Position numbers and translations under genes: made by a program. The notes under the pieces were generated by a model. It ran no database searches, was not told the DNA's origin, and saw only the letters and a program-made list of their open reading frames with translations. Of a stretch of DNA of 64,000 nt, positions 46,420 to 58,212 are shown piece after piece; position 1 is the stretch's first letter, and each line of letters opens with the position of its first letter. Origin of the DNA: Ectocarpus siliculosus (Eukaryota; Sar; Phaeophyceae; Ectocarpales; Ectocarpaceae); assembly GCA_000310025.1 (NCBI GenBank), contig FN648340.1, positions 191,135 to 255,134 on the forward strand, in the 5' to 3' direction.

Positions 46420-48123
46420 TCATAGTAGACTAAGTCCACCACGAGTCGCAACGCGTAAAGATGCCGGCCATTCTACTGTAGCTAAGCATTGTTTGAAACA
46501 GGATTGCCCATATGCATTCCCGAATGATAGCCATTGCAGCGAGGCCGGCCACGCGGCCCCAACAATAGGCTGGTCGAATTCTAAACCAAACGCTAGCCGC
46601 TTCAGGGAGAATGGCCACAAAACGTCCGTGATGGGCTGGTTAAAGTCATCTCCAAACGATAGCTGCTGCAGTGAGGCCGGCCACACGACGCCGATGATGG
46701 GCTGGTTGAAGACACGTCCAAACGACAGCTGCTGCAGTGAGTTCGGCCACACGATTCCGACGACGGGCTGGTTGAAGATACATCCAAAGGATAGCTGCCG
46801 CAGGGAAGCTGACCACACGACTCCGACGATTGGCTGGTTGAATGTTGCCCCAAATGATAGCTGCTGCAGGGAGGCCGGCCACACAACACCGATGATGGGC
46901 TGGTTGAATTCGTATCCAAACGATAGCCGTTGCAGGGAGGCCGGCCACACAACACCGATGATTGGCTGGTTAAACTCAACCCCAAACGATACCTGCTGCA
47001 GGGAGGCCGGCCACATGGCTTCGACGATGGGCTGATTGAAGGAAAATCCAAACGATAGCTGCTTTATGGAGACCGTCCACACGACCTCGGCGATGGGCTG
47101 GTTGAATTCTGAACTAAACGACAGCCGTTGAAGGGAGGTCGGCCACACGACCCCGATAATGGGCTGGTCGAAGTGAAACCCAAATGATAGCAGTTGCAGG
47201 GAGGCCGGCCACACAGCTCCGACGATGGGCTGGTTGAAGTAACGACCAAACGATAGCTGCTGCAGGGAGGCTGGCCAAACGCCCCCGACAATGGTCTGGT
47301 CAAATTGATCCCCAAATGACAGCTGCTGCAGGGAGGCCGGCCAAACGGCTCCGACGATGGGCTGGTTGAAGCAATGTCCAAATGATAGCTGCTTCAGGGA
47401 GACCGGCCAAACGACTTCGACGATGGGCTGGTCGAAGTTATCCCCAAACGAGAGTTGCTGCAGGAAGACCGGCCACGCAACTCCGACGATGGCCTGCGTG
47501 AAAGTATCTCCAAACGATAGCTGCCGCAAGGAGGCAGGCCACGATGCTAGGTTCACCGGCATATCCAAATTAAAGACCAGCCGTTTGAGCTTTTGAGGCC
47601 AAACCATACATGCTAGGCTTGCTGCAGATGAAGGTCCCGCTAGCTGTCGGCAGTCTGATTCTGACCACAGTCCAATGGCAGACTTCTCTATCAGCACCTC
47701 CATTGGAAGTGCCCACGCCAAACCAAAAGCTTGCACAGCCGGCACGCGACTCGACATGAAAACCCCTCGATGGCGCTTGCTGGGTGTGGTATGATATTCG
47801 CGAGGAATCCACAAGCTAGGAGGCGTTTGTCGATGAACACGCACGTGCAAAGTCTGCACACTTCTGCATGCCCCGCAAAATCCCAGCGACCCAAGCTGGA
47901 GCTCCCGCGTAGACGCATACCAACGCTTTCCTGGTCCTTCGCAAGCCTGGTTCAATGCGACAATGAAGGCGTCCAGGCACTTGCTCCTCCCTGTGATATT
48001 GGATGGAAAATAAACATGTAGGAACGCACACAAAACGTCATGTGAGCCTTGGGTTAGTGTCGTGCTGCGCGACTGAGTGGATAAAGACGGACACGAGAAA
48101 GAAGGCAGGAGAGTAAGTAGGTT
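46420..48123 (-). CDS. FNIP-repeat protein, unit 2 (open; main exon, 567 codons)
   Basis: A single open frame runs from an apparent 3' splice site (TTGCAG before 48123) to a stop at 46420. No ATG occurs in frame before residue ~132, so a short upstream exon probably supplies the start. Residues ~50-180 are a unique leader (CLDAFIVALNQACEG, CGACRSVQTLHVRV, AFGLAWALPMEV). Then about 16 units of exactly 22 residues follow, each F-[ND]-Q-P-I ... W-P-x-S-L-x-x-L-S-F-G, matching the FNIP repeat of Dictyostelium and giant-virus proteins, a leucine-rich-repeat-like solenoid. A role in protein binding is inferred. No kinase, F-box, signal peptide or membrane segment is visible. The C-terminus is WPASLRVATRGG. 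Confidence 0.75.
   Translation of the reverse strand, partial: NLLTLLPSFSCPSLSTQSRSTTLTQGSHDVLCAFLHVYFPSNITGRSKCLDAFIVALNQACEGPGKRWYASTRELQLGSLGFCGACRSVQTLHVRVHRQTPPSLWIPREYHTTPSKRHRGVFMSSRVPAVQAFGLAWALPMEVLIEKSAIGLWSESDCRQLAGPSSAASLACMVWPQKLKRLVFNLDMPVNLASWPASLRQLSFGDTFTQAIVGVAWPVFLQQLSFGDNFDQPIVEVVWPVSLKQLSFGHCFNQPIVGAVWPASLQQLSFGDQFDQTIVGGVWPASLQQLSFGRYFNQPIVGAVWPASLQLLSFGFHFDQPIIGVVWPTSLQRLSFSSEFNQPIAEVVWTVSIKQLSFGFSFNQPIVEAMWPASLQQVSFGVEFNQPIIGVVWPASLQRLSFGYEFNQPIIGVVWPASLQQLSFGATFNQPIVGVVWSASLRQLSFGCIFNQPVVGIVWPNSLQQLSFGRVFNQPIIGVVWPASLQQLSFGDDFNQPITDVLWPFSLKRLAFGLEFDQPIVGAAWPASLQWLSFGNAYGQSCFKQCLATVEWPASLRVATRGGLSLL
46520..47560 (-). repeat. 66-bp tandem array of FNIP unit 2
   Basis: GGGCTGGTT recurs on the plus strand every 66 bases (for example 46633 and 46699), with in-phase variation confined to the same codons. 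The hypervariable positions are the two residues before F-N-Q-P and the two after P-I. Confidence 0.9.
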
Positions 48124-48199
48124 CTGCAAGTCAACCAATAATCAGAAGCTGCCAAAGTGTGCACGCGTCCGTGTGCCTGATATACTTGCGTATTGTCGT

Positions 48200-49870
48200 G
48201 TGCCGTTTAGTGCATTGCGACCCATATGATGGTATGCGCTTCCGTTGGGACGTGGTGACCAAAGATGGATGCACGGGAAAGGCACTACACGACTGACAAC
48301 GCCGAAACAAAGAGAAGGCAGATGATAAAAGATGAATCGTGATGTCAAATTGACACCGCTGCGATGAGACGACACTCAAAGGTAGAGCATCTATGCATAC
48401 CACGGCAAAATTAGTCTCTGCCCAAAGACAGAAAAAAATCGCTGGAACCCACTTTTTGGGTTTGCTGGGAATATGTTTGCGATATGGACAACCGTGAGCC
48501 ACATCTTTTTCTCGCAAACAGTCAAAGAATAAGCTGAGGAGCAGCGAAGCTGCAACTTTCTTCCCCCTTCAACCCAGGGGAAAAACAAAGGTCCAAATAT
48601 CGATATAGGCCTCTTACAACTCGTGCAGGGTGCCCTCCGCCGAATATACGCGAGGCCAAATTGGCCCTCCTTTTCGACCAGAACAAGATCTATGGACCAC
48701 CGATTGACCTTCTGTTGCCTTTTCACGAGGAAGTATAATAGTACACCATTCGTCACCTCTTGGTCGCGCTATTTGATACCAACTTGGTCGAGTATCCCGG
48801 GACAGAACGATGCAGCCCCGGGAGTTGTCAAGTAAGGGGCAATATAAAGCGAATATTCCACACGCACCATTCAAACCTGGAGAAACAGAGGTAGCACTCA
48901 GCGAAAATAAGTAACTCAACACTGCGCTGGGAAGAGCGAGACAGAAAGGGAAATCACAGCATCAACAGCAGACCTGCTGCCCTCTCTATGGCAACACAAC
49001 GTAGATCTCCAGGATGCGCTCTTCTTGCTGTTGGGATATCTCATGATGATGGGTGAAATAAGACCGATTGGAGTATTGTTGCTGATGCTGCTGCAGCAAC
49101 GGCAGCAGAGAGTGAAGGCGAGGCGTTAGTGTTGTTGATGCAGTCGGTACAGAGACTCAGAACAGTCGTTACGGTGTCCCTCGCCGGACAATAAATTGTA
49201 GGGCGGGGGGGTGCGAGAAGCAAACAAACGACGCCCTCCAGCAAAAGCGTAACAAGAGACATGAGACTGGATTAATGATACGAGATGGTACACGCGAGAA
49301 ATCGGTTGGGGCTCAGTTGATTGCGCTGTGTTCCTGTCCCTTTCCAAGTGAATGCGCGTCCGCCACCACATATATTGTTCATTTATGACGGCGTGTGTGC
49401 GTGTTCCTCACCCGTCGGTGGATATTGGGGTGAAGCGGATGCGCCAGTCGTGAACATGCTTCCTGATGAATCTTCATCGGGGGCATGACAGGAGACCCAT
49501 GATTTCGTCGGAACAAGGCCCATCTGTTTTTTTTTTTTTTTTCATGCTTGTACTGTAGACTACATTGTACAGCTGGCTCTACTGCTGTAGTACTCTGTAG
49601 CATTGGTCAATCGTCAGAGCGGGCGGACAGCACGAAGAGAATACGCTTTTCAGCTCGATCCCCGTCTTCCCAACCTCGCAACCTCAACCTCAACATGTTG
49701 AAATTGGTCTCCCGCCTGCCCCATCCCTCACCTGGGGCCGCGCATGCCGGAACGAGATGCCGGCGAACATGAGGAATGTACAGCAAAAAGAGCAGGATAC
49801 CACAACTATTACTGCTGTATACATGCACACTACCCAGCCCATGTCTTGCCTGTACTGCTGCAGTTTCAAT
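48200..49870. other. Region upstream of FNIP unit 2, no gene recognised
   Basis: Several open frames of 60-120 codons exist on the minus strand (for example 48391-48756) but none has a recognisable domain or a counterpart upstream of the other FNIP units. A missing first exon of unit 2 should lie here. A 16-base T run sits near 49526. Confidence 0.4.
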
Positions 49871-49872
49871 TG

Positions 49873-50170
49873 CGAATCCCCTCTCTTTGTTGCAGCCTCA
49901 ATCCAACCCAATCCCGCTCACCTTCGGTATTCATGGCAGCCGGTGTTCACCAACAAGCAGTGTGCATCCGAGCGTCTAGTGCGCATAGAGCACGAGCAGA
50001 CGGCGGAGCCCCCAAGCAAAGGTCCCGGTTCGCGACCGCAAGAACCGGTTCCTACAGTTGTTGTTGTTGTTGTTGTCTTCACATTAAAAACCGTTCCGAT
50101 CTCTCTCTACCCAGTACCTTCGTATGTCCGTACTGATCCAACACTCGACGCGGTCGATTCCCGTGGTCAC
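49873..50170 (+). repeat. Interspersed repeat family A/B, copy 1
   Basis: 49873-50050 (CCTCAATCCAACCCAA ... CGGTTCGCGACCG) matches 59720-59930. 50055-50170, starting with a TTG run and GTCTTCACATTAAAAA, matches 59125-59240. An A/G-rich tract follows in both places (50400-50560; 59262-59480). Confidence 0.65.
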
Positions 50171-50720
50171 AGGTTAACTTACCCTAAAAAGGTACACTCA
50201 CATAAACTGGCCCCGAGGGGTCCGCAAGCAATAGAAATCAACGACAGATATTCTGGGATCCTCCACTCCCTTTTCGCGCTATGCGAGGTATCAACTGAGA
50301 CTAGCAGTCACTATCTATCATGGGCCGGAGAGAAAGAGGTACACCCCCTTGGTTCAATCTTGGTACTTCACAACGCAAGCAGAGACAAGGCCATCTGGCA
50401 CAGAAAAAGAGAGAAAAAAGAGAGAGAAAAAAAATGAAAAAAAAGAAAAAATAAGGAGAAAAAATAAAAATGGAAACCGTAAGGAGAAGAGAAAATAAAT
50501 GAAAATAAAATGAAAAAGGGCGAGGACAAAGAGGGACCAGGCCGAAAATAACAGGAAGTATGAGGCAGAACAAGGCACACGGTGGAGAGACCACTAACGA
50601 ACAAGCAAACACGCAAACATGGCCACCAACCAGCGATACATTGTAATGGTACGAAATCACTACAACTGGGGGGTTGGTGCAATGGTGCAGCGTTGGGGGG
50701 GGGAATTGGCGAAAAGAAAT

Positions 50721-51590
50721 TCAATCTGGCACGTGTCGTGCCACTCGGTCCGTCTCTTCTCGTTTGCTTTCTTCCCTGGCCGTCTCGTCCGTCTCCTGCC
50801 CCCCTCCCGCCCCATTGGTTGTTGGCTTGTGGTTTCGTTTGAGCGCTCGTTGTCGGCTGGCCTCTTCTTCCTTCTCGTGCCAGGAGGTCATGAACCTCTC
50901 AGCTCCCTGCAGCACCGCCGCATGCCAGGGTACTCCCCCCTCCACCTTCGCGGCTTCCGCCCACCTTAACTTCGGTGCCGTGTCTTTCGGTACGGGAATT
51001 CCGAGACAACTTGGGTCGGTTTTCGTAGATCCGTGGTCGGCCCCGAATGCCTTCAGGTCGTCGAGCACACACTTCGGCCAGTTCTGTTCCTGTCCCCCCC
51101 TACGTGGCTTCTCCCCCCCCGCCAGCTCGCCGAGCATCAGTCGTTTCGGGAGTCGCCCGTCCGGCTGCCTTGCCAGTGCTCCCGCGAACAGTAGGCGTCG
51201 TTGTCGGATCGTGGCTTCAACGCTCTGGCATTCGACCCTCTTCAGCGTCTGGGCGTACGAGAGCTGCCGGTAGGTGTCTTTCTTGCGCTTGTACCCGATA
51301 ACTCGAAGGAGCAGTCGGTGGTGTGTCGACCGCAGCGTCTGATAGTGGCCGCTGAGTGGTGACCATGTCATGCAGCCGTACAGCAGTGCCTCCATCGCCT
51401 CCGCCTGGAGGAGGCGGATCTTGAGTCGGAATGGCGCTTTCGGTCTGTCGAAGAGCTCCTGGCCACAGTACATGGTTCTCCGACCTGGCCCGACGGCCGA
51501 CGGCCCCCCTGCCCCTTACCCCTGCCCCCGCTCCCCCATGCCCGTGGTTCGTGCTGGACCTGATCTTCTTGATCTGGCATTGTGGCATCG
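50721..51590 (-). mobile_element. LINE fragment, 3' end of reverse transcriptase ORF
   Basis: A 250-codon open frame (51473-50721) contains LLQAEAMEALLYGCMTW, HHRLLLRVIGYKR, SYAQTLKRVECQSVE and RQRRLLFAGALAR. This is the characteristic post-RT region of RTE/Jockey-type non-LTR retrotransposons. The RT core and endonuclease are missing, so the copy is 5'-truncated. It lies outside the host genes. Confidence 0.8.
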
Positions 51591-51729
51591 CTGATCGTCG
51601 ACTCGCCGACTTGCCGGCTCGCCGACTCGCTTGCTGCCTCTCTCTGTTCTACCCGTGTGTATTATCCAGCTGGCGTCACCAACGGGTTGGCACCAGACTC
51701 GCTACGGGCGTATGGAATGGCTAGATCTG

Positions 51730-52290
51730 ACGTGTTTGCAAGTGCGCAATGTGCATCACGCCTTGTATCCTCCGCACTTCCTACCGAGACCCTTTGCAGT
51801 ATCGCCCCCTTTCAATCGCAGACCCTCCTTGCCCGCGAGAGGTTTGACGACACCGGTCGGTGCCCTCATGCTGCTTCTATTGCACAAGGTGATGTTGTTG
51901 GTCGTCCGGTAGGAGTATAATTCAAAGGGCAAAACCGCCAGTCCTGGTCTGCTATTATTTATTAAGGAAGTGGCGCTCCTACCTCATCGCGTGGTTTCCA
52001 CCGGCACCCCCCCGCATGTTCGCTTTGTCCGCAGAAGCGGCGGCTTCAAGTCGCCGGTGGTGGCGCTAGTGACGGCGGTGGCGGTGGAAGTAGCGGAGGA
52101 AAAAATCACGTGAACTGCAATTGCCGGTCGGTTGGCATGTCGCTTCTGGTATCCCACGCGGACAACCACGACGACGTTCAAGGATGATCGGCGTCGCAGG
52201 GCACACCATCCAGGGGAGCATGGCCTTGCTCGATGTCTAAACATGAACTCTCCTGGTGGTGCTTGGAATATGACGAGGTCCCGAATCTCA
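51730..52290 (+). repeat. Interspersed repeat family C, copy 1
   Basis: It aligns with 63560-64000 along most of its length (AGGAAGT.CGCTCC, then TCGCTTC, CTTGCTCGATRT, GGTGGYGCTTGGAA, CCGAATCTCACC at the end) and with 52640-52890 over the middle. No coding potential is evident. Confidence 0.65.
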
Positions 52291-52639
52291 CCAACACGAG
52301 GTGCATTGACCAGACCTATGCTTCCTGTAGGCGGACTGTATAGTATGTTACACGTGATAATCTTGATCCTAACCTCGCGCTCGCATACGCCTGGCGTGCA
52401 CCGCACAAAGATTCGCATGATCACTACGTTTCGGCATGGGTGGACTGCTTTCCACAATATTCGCGAGCAGGGGTTGGGTGGGGGGCACCATGCTAGGGTC
52501 TGTTGATACATTCCAACGACACTGACAGAGAGAGGGAGACTTGAGTGGAATCTGCGAATAATTACTAGTGTTCCTCTTCGAGCCGTGTGGTTAGCTTCGT
52601 TAGTGAATGGCTATTGATGTTCAAGAAGAGACCCGCAGG

Positions 52640-52890
52640 AAACATTAACATTCAGGAAGTATCGCTCCGTACCCATCACTTTTTTTCCACGCACACCTCC
52701 CCCTCACCTCGCCTTGATTGTTTTTCCCGTCCGCAGAAGGAGAAGACGGCTACAAGTGGCCGGTGGCAGTGCTGGCGACAAAAATAGCGAAAAAAGAGCG
52801 TTGCCTGATCTGAAATTGCTAACTCGCTGGCGTGGCACTTCTGGCATACCACGGGTACGTGGTACACCCCGACGAGGGCGCTGGAGCGAG
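52640..52890 (+). repeat. Interspersed repeat family C, copy 2 (partial)
   Basis: It shares AGGAAGTATCGCTCCGT, a TCCGCAGAAG block and a TGGCGTGGCACTTCTGG block with the copies at 51730 and 63560, and is diverged and shorter. Confidence 0.55.
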
Positions 52891-52999
52891 CAGTTAGGGC
52901 AGAGCAGCGCTCAGGCGCGAGTGGTGAGTGTGGCCTTTCTCTCTAGAAGTGTGTTGTTGTTGAGACAGTCGTGCCTGTTCAAGACTACAGTAACAGCGA

Positions 53000-54350
53000 C
53001 CATTTGCTGGCAAGGAGCATGTGCGGGCTCTAGCGGTCGAGTTGGCGGTGCTGGCTTAATTCCAACATGTGCGCCATGGGTTTTGGACAGAATGACTTCA
53101 CCATTCTCACCGAAAAATGCATACTCGTTGAAGAGCATAGTTTCTCTGTCTTCTGCTGTTTGTTCCAGATTTTCATTCTTTTGGACGCTAAGCACAACAA
53201 AGGTCTGGCATGATGTGACTGTCAAACACAAAAAACTGCTGCAGCAGGAGTCGTCATGGGGAATATTACAAAGGCGAGCAACCTGCTAAACAGAGTAGTC
53301 CGGAGTAGGATCTCAATGCGGGTGTAATCGATGGTCGGTTGCCGTAAGTATGCAGGTCTAGGCATGGATCGGCGACACGGCGCGGGTCAGGATCTTGGCT
53401 CAAGGTGTACAGAAAAAAATCGGGTTGAGGTATGTAATTGATGTTTGTTTGCACAGGTATTTTATTCGCTTCGCACAGAGTCCCGGATGGGGTGGGCGGT
53501 ATTTGTAGCGGGAGATTGCTGTACCACGGGAGCTTGTATCATTGGCTCCAATGCTGTTCTTTGGCACCGTAATGTGCTATTGGAGTTTTGGCAGGGGGGT
53601 GCGTTCTAAACACCCCATGTCGCCGCTGTTATTTCTTCAGAATCGCACAGATCGGAATCATCGCACGGGGTGTGCGTTATTTTGTCGGGTCAGGAAATGT
53701 TTTTTTCCGGATAGGTAACGGAATCTTGGCACGTACCGGCGTCGGACCATCGGGCAGCACATGGTGTTGACGCCCTCGGTGGTTTTTTCAAACGAGAACA
53801 ATGTTCCTACTGGCGGCCATCGGGGAGTGAATCAACGTATGCTGCCCACCGTAACCATCAATTGAGAGTGCCATATCTCTCTCACAAACCCTCGAGAAAC
53901 GCCCCCACCCCAAATTTCAGCGGACCGTCGTATACACTCTCCACCGTTGGAAAATTTTTGCGGTCGCCGGTTTTAAACAATTTTTTGGGTTGTACATAGT
54001 TGGAGGTAGGCACGGATCCAAATGACCTAGCAGGTTTAGCCCTCAGTCTACACCACGACGCTGAGCCTAACAGGCCTAACTCACCCCTAATCCCTACTAA
54101 CCCTAGCCGTAGCCCACACCCCGATGTTTTGGTTGGTGTGCATAGTGGGTAGGCCTAGATCGCTGTGCCGAGCTACTGGAGCGCGCTTCGTGCCCGCCCA
54201 ACTCTAGCGTAGTTACGCCTCGCGAATTTGAGCACAAACCAGCTGATCGACCGCTGTATGCATAGAAAGAAAAAATCGTCAAGATTGAGGCCATTCGTTG
54301 GCTAGAACACGACACGACAACTCCTAGAAAACCCTGCAGCAATCGTACGA
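53000..54350. other. No gene seen
   Basis: Short open frames only. AT/GC composition is mixed, with a few A-rich spots. I see no repeat family, RNA gene or domain signal. Confidence 0.4.
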
Positions 54351-54729
54351 GCAACCGCGCACTCTTGGTGAAACACCTTTGGTGAAAGACGGTCGCCCCT
54401 GTCCCGCACTGTCCAGAGTGTCATTCACCTCAGAGATAGAAACGACTTATAACCGCTTCTTTGCAACAAATCTTATGTTGCCTGACGAATCCGAAGCTTG
54501 TTCTTGTTGCCGCTCTGCGAGAAAACGCGAACGGTCCAACCGCAAGTAACACCCGCCCAAACACAACCCACGACAACGATAGAAAGACACGACAGACAAC
54601 GACCTGCCTCCTCCCCGACATATTTCGATAGCTTTTTTGAGTCTAGCTTCAAATCCTTCGTTACAGCCTGGCATCATCGAGGTGACATGAATCTAAAGAC
54701 AATGAATGTCTCATCGGAGAGACCTTGTT

Positions 54730-55064
54730 CGCTCTGATGGCGTGGCGTACACCATACTTCTGTCGCTAGACACAACCATCAACATGATACACGCGCGGTG
54801 TCATGCTTGAAAATAGAAACGCGCCTTCAACGTCCTCGCCCTCACGCACACGCCCGCTGGTCCGCTTTGTCCCAAAGACAAAAACTACATACCTTGTTCA
54901 TTCTCATGGCGTGGTTTGCACCACACTTCTGTCGCTAGATACAACCATCAACATGATACATGCCCAGTGTAACGCTGAGAAACAGAAAAGCGCCTTCAAC
55001 GTCCTCGCCCTCACGCACACGCCCGCTGTTCCGCTTCGTCCTTCAGAAAAAGCAAACACAAGAA
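54730..55064 (+). repeat. 169-bp tandem duplication
   Basis: CGCCTTCAACGTCCTCGCC starts at 54822 and again at 54991, and similarity extends on both sides (CTTCTGTCGCTAGA, AACCATCAACATGATACA). It is in the flank downstream of FNIP unit 3. Confidence 0.8.
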
Positions 55065-55751
55065 ACGGCACACAACCTCAAGTCCCTCCGTAGCATATAC
55101 TGGGCAGCGCGGTCTACATGCTGAGCTACAACCCAACACACGGCGGCCATCACCTTGAAGAATGCATACCCCTCCCAAGCAAACGTCTGAGGTGGAATGA
55201 CCGGGGGCATGAGTGATAACAGCTGGGTTCGCTTTCACTCATGGCGCGTGTACCCTCAGTTAACCCTGACGCCTCCCACACTGCATCTCTTCTCCATCTC
55301 AGCCTCGAAGGCTTCGTGCCAGCAAAATGATCTTTCCAACACAACGCCTAGCCGAGCAGTCCTCCGCGACGTTGTACTGCTACCTGCCAAGTAACTGATA
55401 CTGCTTTCGAGCGTGTCGTGAAACAAAGGGCACAAGTTGTGAGGTGGTGGGGGTCGCCAACCCGACACGATTGGGCATCATCTCCTTGCTGACAACGGTG
55501 GCCTTGCCTTGCATGGAGATCAAAATTGTGCCTCATCCGTCTTCCTAACCATTCCTTCCCTGTTCTACCTTGCCCAAAGCAAACACGCGCAACCGGGGAG
55601 CGTTCCTCGACAATTTTCATAACAGACCATACTACTGTACGTCCGTCTGGAATCACTCTTCGTAACGCAGTAGGCCATACATCACTTCGGCCAACGATTC
55701 GCCAACCCCATTCCCGAATCATAGATGCTGCAGTGAGGGCGGCCACACGGC

Positions 55752-57119
55752 TCAGACGAAATCTCCAAACCATATATGTTGCAGGGAGGCCGGCCAAACG
55801 ACTTCGACGATCGGCTGGTTGAAGTCATAACTCAACGATATCTCTTGCAGGGAGGACGGCCACACGACTCCGACGATGGGCTGGTTGAAGCAATAGCCGA
55901 ACGTTAGCTTCTGCAGGGAGGCCGGCCACACGACGTCAGCGACGGGCTGGTTGAATTCTGTACTAAATGATAGCTGCCGCAAGGAGACCGGCCACACGAC
56001 TCCAACAATGGGCTGATTGAAGCAATAACTAAGCCATAGCCGCTGCAGGGAGGCCGGCCACACGATTCCGACGATGGGCTGGTTGAAGAAATAACCAAAC
56101 GATAGCTGCTGAAGGGATGCAGGCCAAACGGCTCCGACGATGGGCTGGTCGAATCCATCCCCAAACGATAGCTGCTGCAGGGATGCAGGCCAAACGGCTC
56201 CGACGACGGGCTGGTTGAAGCCATCCCCAAACGATAGCTGCTGCAGGGAGGCCGGCCACATGACTTGGGCAATGGGCTGGTTGAAGTCAACTCCAAATGA
56301 TAGCTGCTACAGGGCGACCGGCCACACGACCTCGGCGATCGGCTGATCAAAGTCGTTCCCGAACGATAGCTGCTGCAGGGAGGCCGGCCACATGACTTGG
56401 GCAATGGGCTGGTTGAAGACAACTCCAAATGATAGCTGCTGCAGGGCGACCGGCCACACGACCTCGGCGATCGGCTGGTTAAAGTCGTTCCCGAACGATA
56501 GCTGCTGCAGGGAGACCGGCCACGACGCCGTGTTCACGCGCATATTCGAAGAAAATGCCAAGGACTTCAGGCTTTGAGGTCAGACCATCGATTATAGGCT
56601 TGCTGAAGATGACGGTGGCGTTCGCCGACGATATTTGGATCCTGACCGCAGCTCGAGCGCAGAACTCTGCAGCACAACCTCCATCGGAAGTGCCCAAGTC
56701 CAACCAAAAGCCAGTACAGCCGGCACACGACTCGAGATGTAAACCTCTCGACAGCGCTTGTTGGGTGTGGGGTGTGATTTGCGGGGAGACCACAAGCTAA
56801 GGGGCGTTTGCCGATCGACACGCACGTGCAAGGTCGGGACACTTCTGCACGCCCCGCAAAACGCCATCGACACAAGCTGTAGCTCCAGTGTAGACGCATA
56901 CCAACGCATATCCTGTCCATCGCAAGCCTGGTTCAATGCGACGAGGAAGGCGTCCAGGCACTCGCTCCCTCCTGAGATAGTGAATGGCAGATGTACAGAC
57001 ATGTAGGATGCAACCACCTGTGTTGAAGGTCTTGGGACAGTTTCTTGCCGCGCGATTGGGTGGTGCAAATTGGAGTCAGGGTAGAAGGAAGGAGAGATTG
57101 TCCTTGCCGTTGCCAACAA
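55752..57119 (-). pseudogene. FNIP-repeat gene, unit 3 (decayed)
   Basis: The leader (CLDAFLVALNQACDG, CGACRSVPTLHVRV, AFGWTWALPMEV) and about 11 units of 22 residues are collinear with the intact unit. Two stops lie in the leader-array linker (TAA at 56592-56594, TGA at 56580-56582). One stop (CAG to TAG) lies in the array near 56308. The frame is otherwise maintained, so decay looks recent. Splicing out the linker stops is conceivable, but the array stop would remain. Confidence 0.7.
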
Positions 57120-57199
57120 TATCTGCTAGTAAAGCCCATGGTCATCAAACAACCTGTGATCGAGCACCTAATCTTGTCTGTTCACCCTTCATTCCAACT

Positions 57200-58200
57200 G
57201 TTGGGGCGGGTAAACGTACCACTTAGTAGGCAGGAAGACTCAAGAAAAATATTGTCATCGGGATTCTGCAAGACGCGTGAAGAATCAGTCATTTGGGTTC
57301 TTCGGTTACAGCATTGATGAAGCGAGCATTTTGCATGCAAGTGGCCTTGCGCACGCAAGTAGGGCCACCTCGATTGAAACCGCGCTCTTGAAACATAACC
57401 GGCTTGAGCATGTCAGACCCTTCCCTATTCCCGATGATGCTGGTTCAACAAGTCTATCAACTCCGTCACTCGGTTCGTGTCTGCGTCGGGAAGGATGACC
57501 TGTGTCTCAAATGCCGAACAGCTGCTGATCCCAGCTTGTGTCCAAGCGTGCTTCCTCCAGGCATTACACTCTGACAAAGGATCGCTCTGGACACAGTCAG
57601 TTGTGTCCGTGGGTTTAGTGTGCATTTCTCGGGGCAGGGCAGCCATGGGCCTCGCTTTGGCCATAAAAAAGGGCATCTTTCAAATCAAGTGTTTTGCGAG
57701 TGTGCCTCCTCCAGTGGGTGTGGGAAGCGGAGCCCTGCCAACTACAGCAGTAGAAGACTCTGGAATTTTTGTTGTGTGTCTTGATTGGCAGCCTTTTCTG
57801 TCTTCCTGATAAATCTACAAGGGACTGCTCTACACATTGCAACACACCCGCATCTACGCTAAGAGGCGGTCCAAAACCACTAATAGCGTGCGCATCTTCC
57901 TACGTCGGTGCGAAGAAGATGACTCTTGTTTTCTTGCGGCAGTGCAACACACCACAGGCGGTAAACCACTGGTTGCCCATGTGCTTCGCTCCAGGTTAGT
58001 CGAAGGCTGACCACCAACAGACACAAAACAGGACAACACCTCCGCGTCCGAAGCTGATGCAACCCGCGAAACGGTAAACAAAGAGAGAGGTTCACGTGAC
58101 CATTTGATTGTGCGCAGTAGTGTTTTTCGGTTCAGAAAATGGACCTCCTCGCAGCTCAACGCTTAGTGGCCAAGTCCATGCCCCGTTTTCCTGTCGCGCC
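57200..58200. other. No gene recognised
   Basis: A minus-strand frame near 57676-57425 (ILPDADTNRVTELIDLLNQ) looks protein-like in composition, but I recognise no family and no supporting exons. It may be an isolated exon or a decayed element. Confidence 0.3.
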
Positions 58201-58212
58201 CTTCACGCTTTC

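Noticed and set aside
46520-47560. 66-bp periodic array as a CRISPR-like locus
   Set aside because: There is no constant repeat plus unique spacer. The unit is codon-phased and encodes a 22-residue FNIP repeat.
50721-51473. A 250-codon frame as a host gene
   Set aside because: The motifs are those of the region after reverse transcriptase in non-LTR retrotransposons.
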